From the NCBI RefSeq assembly GCF_950295315.1, contig NC_080181.1:35989375-36053374 (forward strand): 64,000 bases of DNA. Direction: 5' to 3'. This document shows positions 21,764 through 35,039 of this stretch, in pieces (within the stretch, counting starts at the first letter, position 1; each line of letters opens with the position of its first letter). A program made the position numbers and the translations under genes. Below the pieces are notes generated by a model. The model was not told the origin of the DNA and ran no database searches. It saw nothing but the letters and a program-made list of their open reading frames with translations. Source of the DNA: Erinaceus europaeus. Taxonomy: Eukaryota > Chordata > Mammalia > Eulipotyphla > Erinaceidae.

Positions 21764-24453
21764 AAACATCCCTGGATTTACTTGATAAGGCGATATGACC
21801 TGCCGAGTTTTGGATCCTCATTTTCCTGAGTATCACTCCTGGAGACAGTGTCATGACACGACACAAGGAGATCTCTGGTATCAGAGAGCGCCTGGAACAG
21901 CAGCTGGGGCTCTAGTGCCAGGGCAGGAGCAACTTCCCATCCACCCTCCACGGAGTCCACCTGCCTGCATTTTGGTCCTTTTCCCTCCAAAAATATTTTT
22001 CCCTTTTTTCACTGAGAAACAGGCAGCAGACTGGTTACCCAAGCAGGGGGAAAAAAAATTAAAAAGCCTTTTTTTTTTTTTAACAGTACTGCATGACCAT
22101 CTTCTGGGAAGTATAGGTTTTGAACCTGAAAACTCTGTCTGTCTGTCTGTGTCCTAGTCCACAGAAAGAGCCACTAGCCCAGCCAGATGTCGTGCTCAGA
22201 ACAGGGTGTTTTTGCCACTCATAGGCCTGCACAGTGCACTAGGGATTGGACAGCCTGAGACCCAAATGTTACATTGTAGATGGATTGTTTGCAGTTCTTG
22301 CTCCCCAGGACATTGGACAGTCTCAACTCCCCTACAGCCAGAAAAAAGACTCTTGACAGCCTTAGAGCAAATGGAGTGGCAGGGAGATGGGAGAGTGTTG
22401 CATGTGTGGGCTGCTCATGCCCAGGTGTCTGTGGGGGGCCATGGCAGAGGCTGTAAGGGGGCAAGGGGGCAGAAGGAGACTGGTTGAGAGGCAGACTGTA
22501 GGAAGGGGAGCCCCTGAGGGTTTGCAGTGCTGTGTGTGGGTGTGGTGGCAGGGGGTTAGGGCAGGTCCCCCTGCTGGATGGTGAGATGGCAGCTGGGCTG
22601 GCCCAGGTCCCCCAGGGCTGAAGGGAAGCAGCAGGGTGGCAGGAAAGTAGCGCAGGGAGGCACACAGTAGATGTTAGTTGGGGAGCTGGGGAACAGGGGG
22701 CAAGGGGAAAGAGGGCATCCTTGAGGAAGTGTCTGGTCTAGAGAGTGGGGGGAGCTGGAGGCATGGAAGGTCCCAGGAATCAGGGACTGACAGGACCAGA
22801 TACCTGCACCCACCCACTGGATAGAAGCTGCAGCAGCCAGAGCAGATGCCCTGGCTTGCCTGGGCCCAGAGTGAGTCCCTCTGAGGATGAGGAAGTTGAG
22901 GAGGAGGTGAAGGAAGAGGAGGAGGAGGAGGAGGAGGAGGAGGAGGAGGAGGAGGGGAAGGAGGGCAGCTGTCAGTAGGCAATGGTATTAATAGAGGCCT
23001 CCACTATGGAGGCATGTGTCCAGGCAGTCACCCACCCAAACTCAGGGGCAGCTCAGGGCACCCAGGGACCTGGTGTGGGTATCTCTGGGGGGGGGGACGG
23101 TCAGTCAGTCAGCAGGACTGTGTGTCAGTGCACATGGTGGGACAGGGGCCTGGCGGCCCTTGGCCCCCAGCCCTGGGCTGTCAGATGCCTGCCCCGTGGC
23201 CAGACACCCCCCACTCTGCCCATAGCCCCTAGGCCCGGCCCACCTGCTCCTGTTTTGGCCTTGGGCTCTGGCTCTGGTGGCTGGCCACCACCAGTTTTGG
23301 CCTGGGGCTCTGGGTCTGGTGGCTGGCCACCACCCCTCAGGTCAAGTTAAGGTTCGGGGTCATGGCTGCTGGTCCACTGGATGGGCAGGGTCCCCGCTAC
23401 CTAGCAACCACAGGAGCCATCTGTGATGTCCTAGCCCCCGGCATTGTGTGCTGGCCACACTGGCACTGGGCAGCCCACCTGCCCTGCCACTAGGTCAAGC
23501 AGCAGCGCCCAGACGCCAGGGCCCTGGCACACAGGGACGGAAGGATAGGAAGACAGTGCTGACCGACGAGGGACCTCAGGGCTGGCAGCCAAGAGAAGAA
23601 AGAAGGAGGTGTACCCGGGATACAGGGAGCCCAGGCCAGAGTTGCCTGCATGCCTGCCTGCCTTCCTGGATATCTGTATGCTGCCTATGTCCAGGTAGGT
23701 TTCTCAGGTCCCCTCCACTCCTGTCCTCTCCTGTCCTCTCCTCTCCTCTCCATCCTTTCCCCTCTCCGCTCCTCTGCAGCTTGCTTCTCTCCTCTTGTCT
23801 GTCCTCTCTTCCGGGTGCCCTGCTCACCAGCTCCAGCACTCGTGAAGGTTCTCCAGTGACCGCTGCTTGCAACCCCTTCCACCCCCTCCCTTCCCTGATG
23901 TGACCCAGCTCACAGGGTCACCGGCTCACCCCACCCACACCCACACCCGCCAACACATTCCCTGGTTCAGCCCCACTGCCCTATTCAGCCGAACTGGCTC
24001 CTTTGCAACCTACCTGTGCAGCGTTGATTGTCTTCATCATTCAAGGAGAGACCTCCTGTTGTACTTAGCTTGGTTGACTGGTGGATGGATGGATGATGGA
24101 TGGATGGATGGATGGATGGATGGATGGATGGATGGACACGTCAATGGATTGGTAATGTACAGGCAAAGCACCATCTATAGGGGTAGCTGAGACCGCTGGT
24201 TTCAGAGCTCTAGTCTGCTGTCAAATGTAAAGCATTAATTTATCAATAACAAAATTGAATAAGTACATAAATAAATAAATAAATATAAAAACTGGGTTAA
24301 AACATACATGGCGTCTTTGCCTTTCTGAATATGGTTGCTGTGAGGATCTTAACAAGGAAAGCAGTGTCCTGAGTAGCCCCTTGAAATAGTGGAATATTTC
24401 ATTTTCCTTTCTTTTTCTTTTTCTTTTTCTTCTTTTACTTTCTATGTTCTTGA

Positions 24454-24644
24454 TTATTTATTGGAATAAATGGTCAGGAGTTGAGAGGGAATGGAGGCAC
24501 AGAGAGTTTGAGACACAGAGAGACACCTGCAGCACTTCTGCACCACTTGTAAAGATTTCCCCCGGCAGTTGGGGACCAGGGTCTTGAAGCCCAGTCCTCC
24601 TGCACTGTCACCTGAGTGCTTACCTGGGTGTGGCACCACCTGGT
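24454..24644 (-). mobile_element. SINE A copy, unit 8
   Basis: Same element as at 592-782; no difference noticed. Confidence 0.85.
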
Positions 24645-24792
24645 ACCCTTGATGGGACACTTTTTTTTAGCAATGGAAAGAAATTCTCGTGGCAAGGTAA
24701 TAAATAAATGAAGAAATAAATAAAAGTGCATTGACATTAACTCAGTGGAAACACACAGGGACATATACATGTCTGCTACCTGTATTACTAAT

Positions 24793-25164
24793 TCATTTAT
24801 TTATTGATTGCCTCAAGGGCTTATTGCCACAGCTCAGTGCCTGCGCCACCAATAATCCACAGCTCCTGCACTCCATATGTTCCCCTTTCGCTGCCCTTGT
24901 TGCTTGGTCACTGTGGTGGTGGTTATTGTTGTTGTTGTTGTTGTTGTTGTTGCTGTTGTTACTGACCTTGCATCTGACAGAGAAAAAAGGAGAGAGGAGG
25001 GGAAATACAGAGTGGGGGGAGAAAGATAGAGCCCCTAAACACCTGCTTCACCCCCTTAAAGCGACTTCCCTGCAGGTGGGGGTCTGGGGGCCAGACCCCA
25101 GATCCTCCCACCTGTCCCCTCTTTTCGCGAGCGCCACAAGCCCTTAACCCTCTGACACACCGCC
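24793..25164 (-). mobile_element. SINE B copy, unit 8
   Basis: Same element as at 931-1302; no difference noticed. Confidence 0.86.
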
Positions 25165-27858
25165 AAACATCCCTGGATTTACTTGATAAGGCGATATGAC
25201 CTGCCGAGTTTTGGATCCTCATTTTCCTGAGTATCACTCCTGGAGACAGTGTCATGACACGACACAAGGAGATCTCTGGTATCAGAGAGCGCCTGGAACA
25301 GCAGCTGGGGCTCTAGTGCCAGGGCAGGAGCAACTTCCCATCCACCCTCCACGGAGTCCACCTGCCTGCATTTTGGTCCTTTTCCCTCCAAAAAGATTTT
25401 TCCCTTTTTTCACTGAGAAACAGGCAGCAGACTGGTTACCCAAGCAGGGGGAAAAAAAATTAAAAAGCCTTTTTTTTTTTTTAACAGTACTGCATGACCA
25501 TCTTCTGGGAAGTATAGGTTTTGAACCTGAAAACTCTGTCTGTCTGTCTGTGTCCTAGTCCACAGAAAGAGCCACTAGCCCAGCCAGATGTCGTGCTCAG
25601 AACAGGGTGTTTTTGCCACTCATAGGCCTGCACAGTGCACTAGGGATTGGACAGCCTGAGACCCAAATGTTACATTGTAGATGGATTGTTTGCAGTTCTT
25701 GCTCCCCAGGACATTGGACAGTCTCAACTCCCCTACAGCCAGAAAAAAGACTCTTGACAGCCTTAGAGCAAATGGAGTGGCAGGGAGATGGGAGAGTGTT
25801 GCATGTGTGGGCTGCTCATGCCCAGGTGTCTGTGGGGGGCCATGGCAGAGGCTGTAAGGGGGCAAGGGGGCAGAAGGAGACTGGTTGAGAGGCAGACTGT
25901 AGGAAGGGGAGCCCCTGAGGGTTTGCAGTGCTGTGTGTGGGTGTGGTGGCAGGGGGTTAGGGCAGGTCCCCCTGCTGGATGGTGAGATGGCAGCTGGGCT
26001 GGCCCAGGTCCCCCAGGGCTGAAGGGAAGCAGCAGGGTGGCAGGAAAGTAGCGCAGGGAGGCACACAGTAGATGTTAGTTGGGGAGCTGGGGAACAGGGG
26101 GCAAGGGGAAAGAGGGCATCCTTGAGGAAGTGTCTGGTCTAGAGAGTGGGGGGAGCTGGAGGCATGGAAGGTCCCAGGAATCAGGGACTGACAGGACCAG
26201 ATACCTGCACCCACCCACTGGATAGAAGCTGCAGCAGCCAGAGCAGATGCCCTGGCTTGCCTGGGCCCAGAGTGAGTCCCTCTGAGGATGAGGAAGTTGA
26301 GGAGGAGGTGAAGGAAGAGGAGGAGGAGGAGGAGGAGGAGGAGGAGGAGGAGGAGGAGGAGGAGGAGGGGAAGGAGGGCAGCTGTCAGTAGGCAATGGTA
26401 TTAATAGAGGCCTCCACTATGGAGGCATGTGTCCAGGCAGTCACCCACCCAAACTCAGGGGCAGCTCAGGGCACCCAGGGACCTGGTGTGGGTATCTCTG
26501 GGGGGGGGGACGGTCAGTCAGTCAGCAGGACTGTGTGTCAGTGCACATGGTGGGACAGGGGCCTGGCGGCCCTTGGCCCCCAGCCCTGGGCTGTCAGATG
26601 CCTGCCCCGTGGCCAGACACCCCCCACTCTGCCCATAGCCCCTCGGCCCGGCCCACCTGCTCCTGTTTTGGCCTTGGGCTCTGGCTCTGGTGGCTGGCCA
26701 CCACCAGTTTTGGCCTGGGGCTCTGGGTCTGGTGGCTGGCCACCACCCCTCAGGTCAAGTTAAGGTTCGGGGTCATGGCTGCTGGTCCACTGGATGGGCA
26801 GGGTCCCCGCTACCTAGCAACCACAGGAGCCATCTGTGATGTCCTAGACCCCGGCATTGTGTGCTGGCCACACTGGCACTGGGCAGCCCACCTGCCCTGC
26901 CACTAGGTCAAGCAGCAGCGCCCAGACGCCAGGGCCCTGGCACACAGGGACGGAAGGATAGGAAGACAGTGCTGACCGACGAGGGACCTCAGGGATGGCA
27001 GCCAAGAGAAGAAAGAAGGAGGTGTACCCGGGATAGAGGGAGCCCAGGCCAGAGTTGCCTGCATGCCTGCCTGCCTTCCTGGATATCTGTATGCTGCCTA
27101 TGTCCAGGTAGGTTTCTCAGGTCCCCTCCACTCCTGTCCTCTCCTGTCCTCTCCTCTCCTCCCCATCCTCTCCCCTCTCCGCTCCTCTGCACCTTGCTTC
27201 TCTCCTCTTGTCTGTCCTCTCTTCCGGGTGCCCTGCTCACCAGCTCCAGCACTCGTGAAGGTTCTCCAGTGACCGCTGCTTGCAACCCCTTCCACCCCCT
27301 CCCTTCCCTGATGTGACCCAGCTCACAGGGTCACCGGCTCACCCCACCCACACCCACACCCGCTAACACATTCCCTGGTTCAGCCCCACTGCCCTATTCA
27401 GCCGAACTGGCTCCTTTGCAACCTACCTGTGCAGCGTTGATTGTCTTCATCATTCAAGGAGAGACCTCCTTTTGTACTTAGCTTGGTTGACTGGTGGGTG
27501 GATGGATGATGGATGGATGGATGGATGGATGGATGGAGGGACACGTCAATGGATTGGTATTGTACAGGCAAAGCACCATCTATAGGGGTAGCTGAGACCG
27601 CTGGTTTCAGAGCTCTAGTCTGCTGTCAAATGTAAAGCATTAATTTATCAATAACAAAATTGAATAAGTACATGAATAAATAAATAAATATAAAAACTGG
27701 GTTAAAACATACATGGCGTCTTTGCCTTTCTGAATATGGTTGCTGTGAGGATCTTAACAAGGAAAGCAGTGTCCTGAGTAGCCCCTTGAAATAGTGGAAT
27801 ATTTCATTTTCCTTTCTTTTTCTTTTTCTTTTTCTTCTTTTACTTTCTATGTTCTTGA

Positions 27859-28049
27859 TTATTTATTGGAATAAATGGTCAGGAGTTGAGAGGGAATGGA
27901 GGCACAGAGAGTTTGAGACACAGAGAGACACCTGCAGCACTTCTGCACCACTTGTAAAGATTTCCACCGGCAGTTGGGGACCAGGGTCTTGAAGCCCAGT
28001 CCTCCTGCACTGTCACCTGAGTGCTTACCTGGGTGTGGCACCACCTGGT
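27859..28049 (-). mobile_element. SINE A copy, unit 9
   Basis: Same element as at 592-782 with TTTCCACCGG for TTTCCCCCGG near 27962, a change shared with units 11, 12, 15, 16 and 18. Confidence 0.85.
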
Positions 28050-28197
28050 ACCCTTGATGGGACACTTTTTTTTAGCAATGGAAAGAAATTCTCGTGGCAA
28101 GGTAATAAATAAATGAAGAAATAAATAAAAGTGCATTGACATTAACTCAGTGGAAACACACAGGGACATATACATGTCTGCTACCTGTATTACTAAT

Positions 28198-28569
28198 TCA
28201 TTTATTTATTGATTGCCTCAAGGGCTTATTGCCACAGCTCAGTGCCTGCGCCACCAATAATCCACAGCTCCTGCACTCCATATGTTCCCCTTTCGCTGCC
28301 CTTGTTGCTTGGTCACTGTGGTGGTGGTTATTGTTGTTGTTGTTGTTGTTGTTGTTGCTGTTGTTACTGACCTTGCATCTGACAGAGAAAAAAGGAGAGA
28401 GGAGGGGAAATACAGAGTGGGGGGAGAAAGATAGAGCCCCTAAACACCTGCTTCACCCCCTTAAAGCGACTTCCCTGCAGGTGGGGGTCTGGGGGCCAGA
28501 CCCCAGATCCTCCCACCTGTCCCCTCTTTTCGCGAGCGCCACAAGCCCTTAACCCTCTGACACACCGCC
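28198..28569 (-). mobile_element. SINE B copy, unit 9
   Basis: Same element as at 931-1302; no difference noticed. Confidence 0.86.
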
Positions 28570-31279
28570 AAACATCCCTGGATTTACTTGATAAGGCGAT
28601 ATGACCTGCCGAGTTTTGGATCCTCATTTTCCTGAGTATCACTCCTGGAGACAGTGTCATGACACGACACAAGGAGATCTCTGGTATCAGAGAGCGCCTG
28701 GAACAGCAGCTGGGGCTCTAGTGCCAGGGCAGGAGCAACTTCCCATCCACCCTCCACGGAGTCCACCTGCCTGCATTTTGGTCCATTTCCCTCCAAAAAA
28801 GATTTTTCCCTTTTTTCACTGAGAAACAGGCAGCAGACTGGTTACCCAAGCAGGGGGAAAAAAAATAAAAAAGCCTTTTTTTTTTTTTTTTTTTTTTTAA
28901 CCGTACTGCATGACCATCTTCTGGGAAGTATAGGTTTTGAACCTGAAAACGCTGTCTGTCTGTCTGTCTGTGTCCTAGTCCACAGAAAGAGCCACTAGCC
29001 CAGCCAGATGTCGTGCTCAGAATAGGGTGTTTTTGCCACTCATAGGCCTGCACAGTGCACTAGGGATTGGACAGCCTGAGACCCAAATGTTACATTGTAG
29101 ATGGATTGTTTGCAGTTCTTGCTCCCCAGGACATTGGACAGTCTCAACTCCCCTACAGCCAGAAAAAAAGACTCTTGACAGCCTTAGAGCAAATGGAGTG
29201 GCAGGGAGATGGGAGAGTGTTGCATGTGTGGGCTGCTCATGCCCAGGTGTCTGTGGGGGGCCATGGCAGAGGCTGTAAGGGGGCAAGGGGGCAGAAGGAG
29301 ACTGGTTGAGAGGCAGACTGCAGGCAGGGAAGCCCCTGAGGGTTTGCAGTGCTGTGTGTGGGTGTGGTGGCAGGGGGTTAGGGCAGGTCCCCCTGCTGGA
29401 TGGTGAGATGGCAGCTGGGCTGGCCCAGGTCCCCCAGGGCTGAAGGGAAGCAGCAGGGTGGCAGGAAAGTAGCGCAGGGAGGCACACAGTAGATGTTAGT
29501 TGGGGAGCTGGGGAACAGGGGGCAAGGGGAAAGAGGGCATCCTTGAGGAAGTGTCTGGTCTAGAGAGTGGGGGGAGCTGGAGGCATGGAAGGTCCCAGGA
29601 ATCAGGGACTGACAGGACCAGATACCTGCACCCACCCACTGGATAGAAGCTGCAGCAGCCAGAGCAGATGCCCTGGCTTGCCTGGGCCCAGAGTGAGTCC
29701 CTCTGAGGATGAGGAAGTTGAGGAGGAGGTGAAGGAAGAGGAGGAGGAGGAGGAGGAGGAGGAGGAGGAGGAGGAGGAGGAGGAAGAGGGGAAGGAGGGC
29801 AGCTGTCAGTAGGCAATGGTATTAATAGAGGCCTCTACTATGGAGGCATGTGTCCAGGCAGTCACCCACCCAACCTCAGGGGCAGCTCAGGGCACCCAGG
29901 GACCTGGTGTGGGTATCTCTGGGGTGGGGGACTGTCAGTCAGTCAGCAGGACTGTGTGTCAGTGGACATGGTGTGACAGGGGCCTGGCAGCCCTTGGCCC
30001 CCAGCCCTGGGCTGTCAGATGCCTGCCCCGTGGCCAGACACCCCCCACTCTGCCCATAGCCCCTAGGCCCGGCCCACCTGCTCCTGTTTTGGCCTTGGGC
30101 TCTGGCTCTGGTGGCTGGCCACCACCAGTTTTGACCTGGGGCTCTGGGTCTGGTGGCTGGCCACCACCCCTCAGGTCAAGTTAAGGTTCGGGGTCATGGC
30201 TGCTGGTCCACTGGATGGGCAGTGTCCCCGCTACCTAGCAACCGCAGGAGCCATCTGTGATGTCCTAGCCCCCGGCATTGTGTGCTGGCCACACTGGCAC
30301 TGGGCAGCCCACCTGCCCTGCCACTAGGTCAGGCAGCAGCGCCCAGACGCCAGGGCCCTGGCACACAGGGACGGAAGGATAGGAAGACAGTGCTGACCGA
30401 CGAGGGACCTCAGGGCTGGCAGCCAAGAGAAGAAAGAAGGAGGTGTACCCGGGATCCAGGGAGCCCAGGCCAGAGCTGCCTGCATGCCTGCCTGCCTTCC
30501 TGGATGTCTGTATGCTGCCTATGTCCAGGTAGGTTTCTCAGGTCCCCTCCACTCCTGTCCTCTCCTGTCCTCTCCTCTCCTCTCCATCCTTTCCCCTCTC
30601 GGCTCCTCTGCACCTTGCTTCTCTCCTCTTGTCTGTCCTCTCTTCCGGGTGCCCTGCTCACCAGCTCCAGCACTCGTGAAGGTTCTCCAGTGACCGCTGC
30701 TTGCAACCCCTTCCACCCCCTCCCTTCCCTGATGTGACCCAGCTCACAGGGTCACCGGCTCACCCCACCCACACCCACACCCGCCAACACATTCCCTGGT
30801 TCAGCCCCACTGCCCTATTCAGCCGAACTGGCTCCTTTGCAACCTACCTGTGCAGCGTTGATTGTCTTCATCATTCAAGGAGAGACCTCCTTTTGTACTT
30901 AGCTTGGTTGACTGGTGGATGGATGGATGATGGATGGATGGATGGATGGATGGATGGAGGGACACGTCAATGGATTGGTATTGTACAGGCAAAGCACCAT
31001 CTATAGGGGTAGCTGAGACCGCTGGTTTCAGAGCTCTAGTCTGCTGTCAAATGTAAAGCATTAATTTATCAATAACAAAATTGAATAAGTACATAAATAA
31101 ATAAATAAATATAAAAACTGGGTTAAAACATACATGGCGTCTTTGCCTTTCTGAATATGGTTGCTGTGAGGATCTTAACAAGGAAAGCAGTGTCCTGAGT
31201 AGCCCCTTGAAATAGTGGAATATTTCATTTTCCTTTCTTTTTCTTTTTCTTTTTCTTCTTTTACTTTCTATGTTCTTGA

Positions 31280-31470
31280 TTATTTATTGGAATAAATGGT
31301 CAGGAGTTGAGAGGGAATGGAGGCACAGAGAGTTTGAGACACAGAGAGACACCTGCAGCACTTCTGCACCACTTGTAAAGATTTCCCCCGGCAGGTGGGG
31401 ACCAGGGTCTTGAAGCCCAGTCCTCCTGCACTGTCACCTGAGTGCTTACCTGGGTGTGGCACCACCTGGT
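31280..31470 (-). mobile_element. SINE A copy, unit 10
   Basis: Same element as at 592-782 with GGCAGGTGGGG for GGCAGTTGGGG near 31391. Confidence 0.85.
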
Positions 31471-31618
31471 ACCCTTGATGGGACACTTTTTTTTAGCAAT
31501 GGAAAGAAATTCTCGTGGCAAGGTAATAAATAAATGAAGAAATAAATAAAAGTGCATTGACATTAACTCAGTGGAAACACACAGGGACATATACATGTCT
31601 GCTACCTGTATTACTAAT

Positions 31619-31990
31619 TCATTTATTTATTGATTGCCTCAAGGGCTTATTGCCACAGCTCAGTGCCTGCGCCACCAATAATCCACAGCTCCTGCACTCC
31701 ATATGTTCCCCTTTCGCTGCCCTTGTTGCTTGGTCACTGTGGTGGTGGTTATTGTTGTTGTTGTTGTTGTTGTTGATGCTGTTGTTACTGACCTTGCATC
31801 TGACAGAGAAAAAAGGAGAGAGGAGGGGAAATACAGAGTGGGGGGAGAAAGATAGAGCCCCTAAACACCTGCTTCACCCCCTTAAAGCGACTTCCCTGCA
31901 GGTGGGGGTCTGGGGGCCAGACCCCAGATCCTCCCACCTGTCCCCTCTTTTCGCGAGCGCCACAAGCCCTTAACCCTCTGACACACCGCC
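31619..31990 (-). mobile_element. SINE B copy, unit 10
   Basis: Same element as at 931-1302; the TTG run is interrupted by GATG near 31773. Confidence 0.86.
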
Positions 31991-34700
31991 AAACATCCCT
32001 GGATTTACTTGATAAGGCGATATGACCTGCCGAGTTTTGGATCCTCATTTTCCTGAGTATCACTCCTGGAGACAGTGTCATGACACGACACAAGGAGATC
32101 TCTGGTATCAGAGAGCGCCTGGAACAGCAGCTGGGGCTCTAGTGCCAGGGCAGGAGCAACTTCCCATCCACCATCCACGGAGTCCACCTGCCTGCATTTT
32201 GGTCCTTTTCCCTCCAAAAAAGATTTTTCCCTTTTTTCACTGAGAAACAGGCAGCAGACTGGTTACCCAAGCAGGGGAGAAAAAAATAAAAAAGCCTTTT
32301 TTTTTATTTTTTATTTTTTTTTAACCGTACTTCATGACCATCTTCTGGGAAGTATAGGTTTTGAACCTGAAAACTCTGTCTGTCTGTCTGTGTCCTAGTC
32401 CACAGAAAGAGCCACTAGCCCAGCCAGATGCCGTGCTCAGAATAGGGTGTTTTTGCCACTCATAGGCCTGCACAGTGCACTAGGGATTGGACAGCCTGAG
32501 ACCCAAATGTTACATTGTAGATGGATTGTTTGCAGTTCTTGCTCCCCAGGACATTGGACAGTCTCAACTCCCCTACAGCCAGAAAAAAAGACTCTTGACA
32601 GCCTTAGAGCAAATGGAGTGGCAGGGAGATGGGAGAGTGTTGCATGTGTGGGCTGCTCATGCCCAGGTGACTGTGGGGGGCCATGGCAGAGGCTGTAAGG
32701 GGGCAAGGGGGCAGAAGGAGACTGGTTGAGAGGCAGACTGCAGGCAGGGGAGCCCCTGAGGGTTTGCAGTGCTGTGTGTGGGTGTGGTGGCAGGGGGTTA
32801 GGGCAGGTCCCCCTGCTGGATGGTGAGATGGCAGCTGGGCTGGCCCAGGTCCCCCAGGGCTGAAGGGAAGCAGCAGGGTGGCAGGAAAGTAGCGCAGGGA
32901 GGCACACAGTAGATGTTAGTTGGGGAGCTGGGGAACAGGGGGCAAGGGGAAAGAGGGCATCCTTGAGGAAGTGTCTGGTCTAGAGAGTGGGGGGAGCTGG
33001 AGGCATGGAAGGTCCCAGGAATCAGGGACTGACAGGACCAGATACCTGCACCCACCCACTGGATAGAAGCTGCAGCAGCCAGAGCAGATGCCCTGGCTTG
33101 CCTGGGCCCAGAGTGAGTCCCTCTGAGGATGAGGAAGTTGAGGAGGAGGTGAAGGAAGAGGAGGAGGAGGAGGAGGAGGAGGAGGAGTTGGAGGAGGAGG
33201 AGGAGGAGGAGGAGGGGAAGGAGGGCAGCTGTCAGTAGGCAATGGTATTAATAGAGGCCTCCACTATGGAGGCATGTCTCCAGGCAGTCACCCACCCAAC
33301 CTCAGGGGCAGCTCAGGGCACCCAGGGACCTGGTGTGGGTATCTCTGGGGGGGGGGACTGTCAGTCAGTCAGCAGGACTGTGTGTCAGTGCACATGGTGG
33401 GACAGGGGCCTGGCGGCCCTTGGCCCCCAGCCCTGGGCTGTCAGATGCCTGCCCCGTGGCCAGACACCCCCCACTCTGCCCATAGCCCCTAGGCCCGGCC
33501 CACCTGCTCCTGTTTTGGCCTTGGGCTCTGGCTCTGGTGGCTGGCCACCACCAGTTTTGGCCTGGGGCTCTGGGTCTGGTGGCTGGCCACCACCCCTCAG
33601 GTCAAGTTAAGGTTCGGGGTCATGGCTGCTGGTCCACTGGATGGGCAGGGTCCCCGCTACCTAGCAACCACAGGAGCCATCTGTGATGTCCTAGCCCCCG
33701 GCATTGTGTGCTGGCCACACTGGCACTGGGCAGCCCACCTGCCCTGCCACTAGGTCAGGCAGCAGCGCCCAGACGCCAGGGCCCTGGCACACAGGGACGG
33801 AACGATAGGAAGACAGTGCTGACCGACGAGGGACCTCAGGGCTGGCAGCCAAGAGAAGAAAGAAGGAGGTGTACCCGGGATCCAGGGAGCCCAGGCCAGA
33901 GCTGCCTGCATGCCTGCCTGCCTTCCTGGATGTCTGTATGCTGCCTATGTCCAGGTAGGTTTCTCAGGTCCCCTCCACTCCTGTCCTCTCCTGTCCTCTC
34001 CTCTCCTCTCCATCCTTTCCCCTCTCCGCTCCTCTGCACCTTGCTTCTCTCCTGTTGTCTGTCCTCTCTTCCGGGTGCCCTGCTCAACAGCTCCAGCACT
34101 CGTGAAGGTTCTCCAGTGACCGCTGCTTGCAACCCCTTCCACCCCCTCCCTTCCCTGATGTGACCCAGCTCACAGGGTCACCGGCTCACCCCACCCACAC
34201 CCACACCCGCCAACACATTCCCTGGTTCAGCCCCACTGCCCTATTCAGCCGAACTGGCTCCTTTGCAACCTACCTGTGCAGCGTTGATTGTCTTCATCAT
34301 TCAAGGAGAGACCTCCTTTTGTACTTAGCTTGGTTGACTGGTGGATGGATGGATGATGGATGGATGGATGGATGGATGGAGGGACACGAAATGGATTGGT
34401 ATTGTACAGGCAAAGCACCATCTATAGGGGTAGCTGAGACCGCTGGTTTCAGAGCTCTAGTCTGCTGTCAAATGTAAAGCATTAATTTATCAATAACAAA
34501 ATTGAATAAGTACATAAATAAATAAATAAATATAAAAACTGGGTTAAAACATACATGGCGTCTTTGCCTTTCTGAATATGGTTGCTGTGAGGATCTTAAC
34601 AAGGAAAGCAGTGTCCTGAGTAGCCCCTTGAAATAGTGGAATATTTCATTTTCCTTTCTTTTTCTTTTTCTTTTTCTTCTTTTACTTTCTATGTTCTTGA

Positions 34701-34891
34701 TTATTTATTGGAATAAATGGTCAGGAGTTGAGAGGGAATGGAGGCACAGAGAGTTTGAGACTCAGAGAGACACCTGCAGCACTTCTGCACCACTTGTAAA
34801 GATTTCCACCGGCAGTTGGGGACCAGGGTCTTGAAGCCCAGTCCTCCTGCACTGTCACCTGAGTGCTTACCTGGGTGTGGTACCACATGGT
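34701..34891 (-). mobile_element. SINE A copy, unit 11
   Basis: Same element as at 592-782 with TTTCCACCGG, GAGACTCAGAG near 34758, and two changes that create the palindrome at 34876-34887. Confidence 0.85.
34876..34887. repeat. Variant 12-bp palindrome TGTGGTACCACA (unit 11)
   Basis: Two substitutions in SINE A (GGCACCACCTGG to GGTACCACATGG) create a perfect palindrome followed by a second GGTACC. The same change is at 38315-38326 (unit 12) and 50932-50943 (unit 16). Confidence 0.8.
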
Positions 34892-35039
34892 ACCCTTGAT
34901 GGGACACTTTTTTTTAGCAATGGAAAGAAATTCTCGTGGCAAGGTAATAAATAAATGAAGAAATAAATAAAAGTGCATTGACATCAACTCAGTGGAAACA
35001 CACAGGGACATATACATGTCTGCTACCTGTATTACTAAT

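Larger units (their letters stand above)
20477..23862 (+). repeat. Macrosatellite unit 7
   Basis: 3386 bp, left-block type. The pyrimidine run is short, as in unit 5. SINE A has one extra C near 21157. The GAG run is the shortest in the window (14 triplets). The poly(T) run is 13, preceded by AAAAATATTTTT near 21990. CACCCAAACTC near 23032 is shared with unit 8. GGGATACAGGG near 23617 is specific to this unit. Confidence 0.97.
23863..27275 (+). repeat. Macrosatellite unit 8 (last left-block unit)
   Basis: 3413 bp. It keeps all left-block markers up to GGATATCTG near 27084. Its CT-rich tract differs from every other copy (CTCCCCATCCTCTCCCC near 27160). It also has CTAGACCCC near 26844 and GGGATAGAGGG near 27031. 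The poly(T) run is 13 and the GAG run 18 triplets. Confidence 0.97.
27276..30696 (+). repeat. Macrosatellite unit 9 (first right-block unit)
   Basis: 3421 bp and transitional. Private changes lie near the start: CCGCTAACAC (27363), a modified GGAT run starting GGTGGGTGG, and CATGAATAAAT (27671). From about 28.87 kb it carries the right-block markers: ATAAAAAAGCC, AGAATAGGG, seven A in CCAGAAAAAAAGACTC, GGACTGTCAG, GGTCAGGCAG and GGATGTCTG. The poly(T) run is 23, one extra TCTG lies near 28960, and the poly(G) run is broken by a T (GGGGTGGGGG near 29925). Confidence 0.97.
30697..34122 (+). repeat. Macrosatellite unit 10
   Basis: 3426 bp, right-block type. The poly(T) run is interrupted by two A (T9-A-T6-A-T9), a state shared with units 11, 12 and 14. 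The TTG run of SINE B is interrupted by GATG near 31773. The GAG run spans 20 triplet positions, one of them TTG near 33188. Type alpha end: TCCTGTTGTCTG and CTCAACAGC near 34051-34090. Confidence 0.97.
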
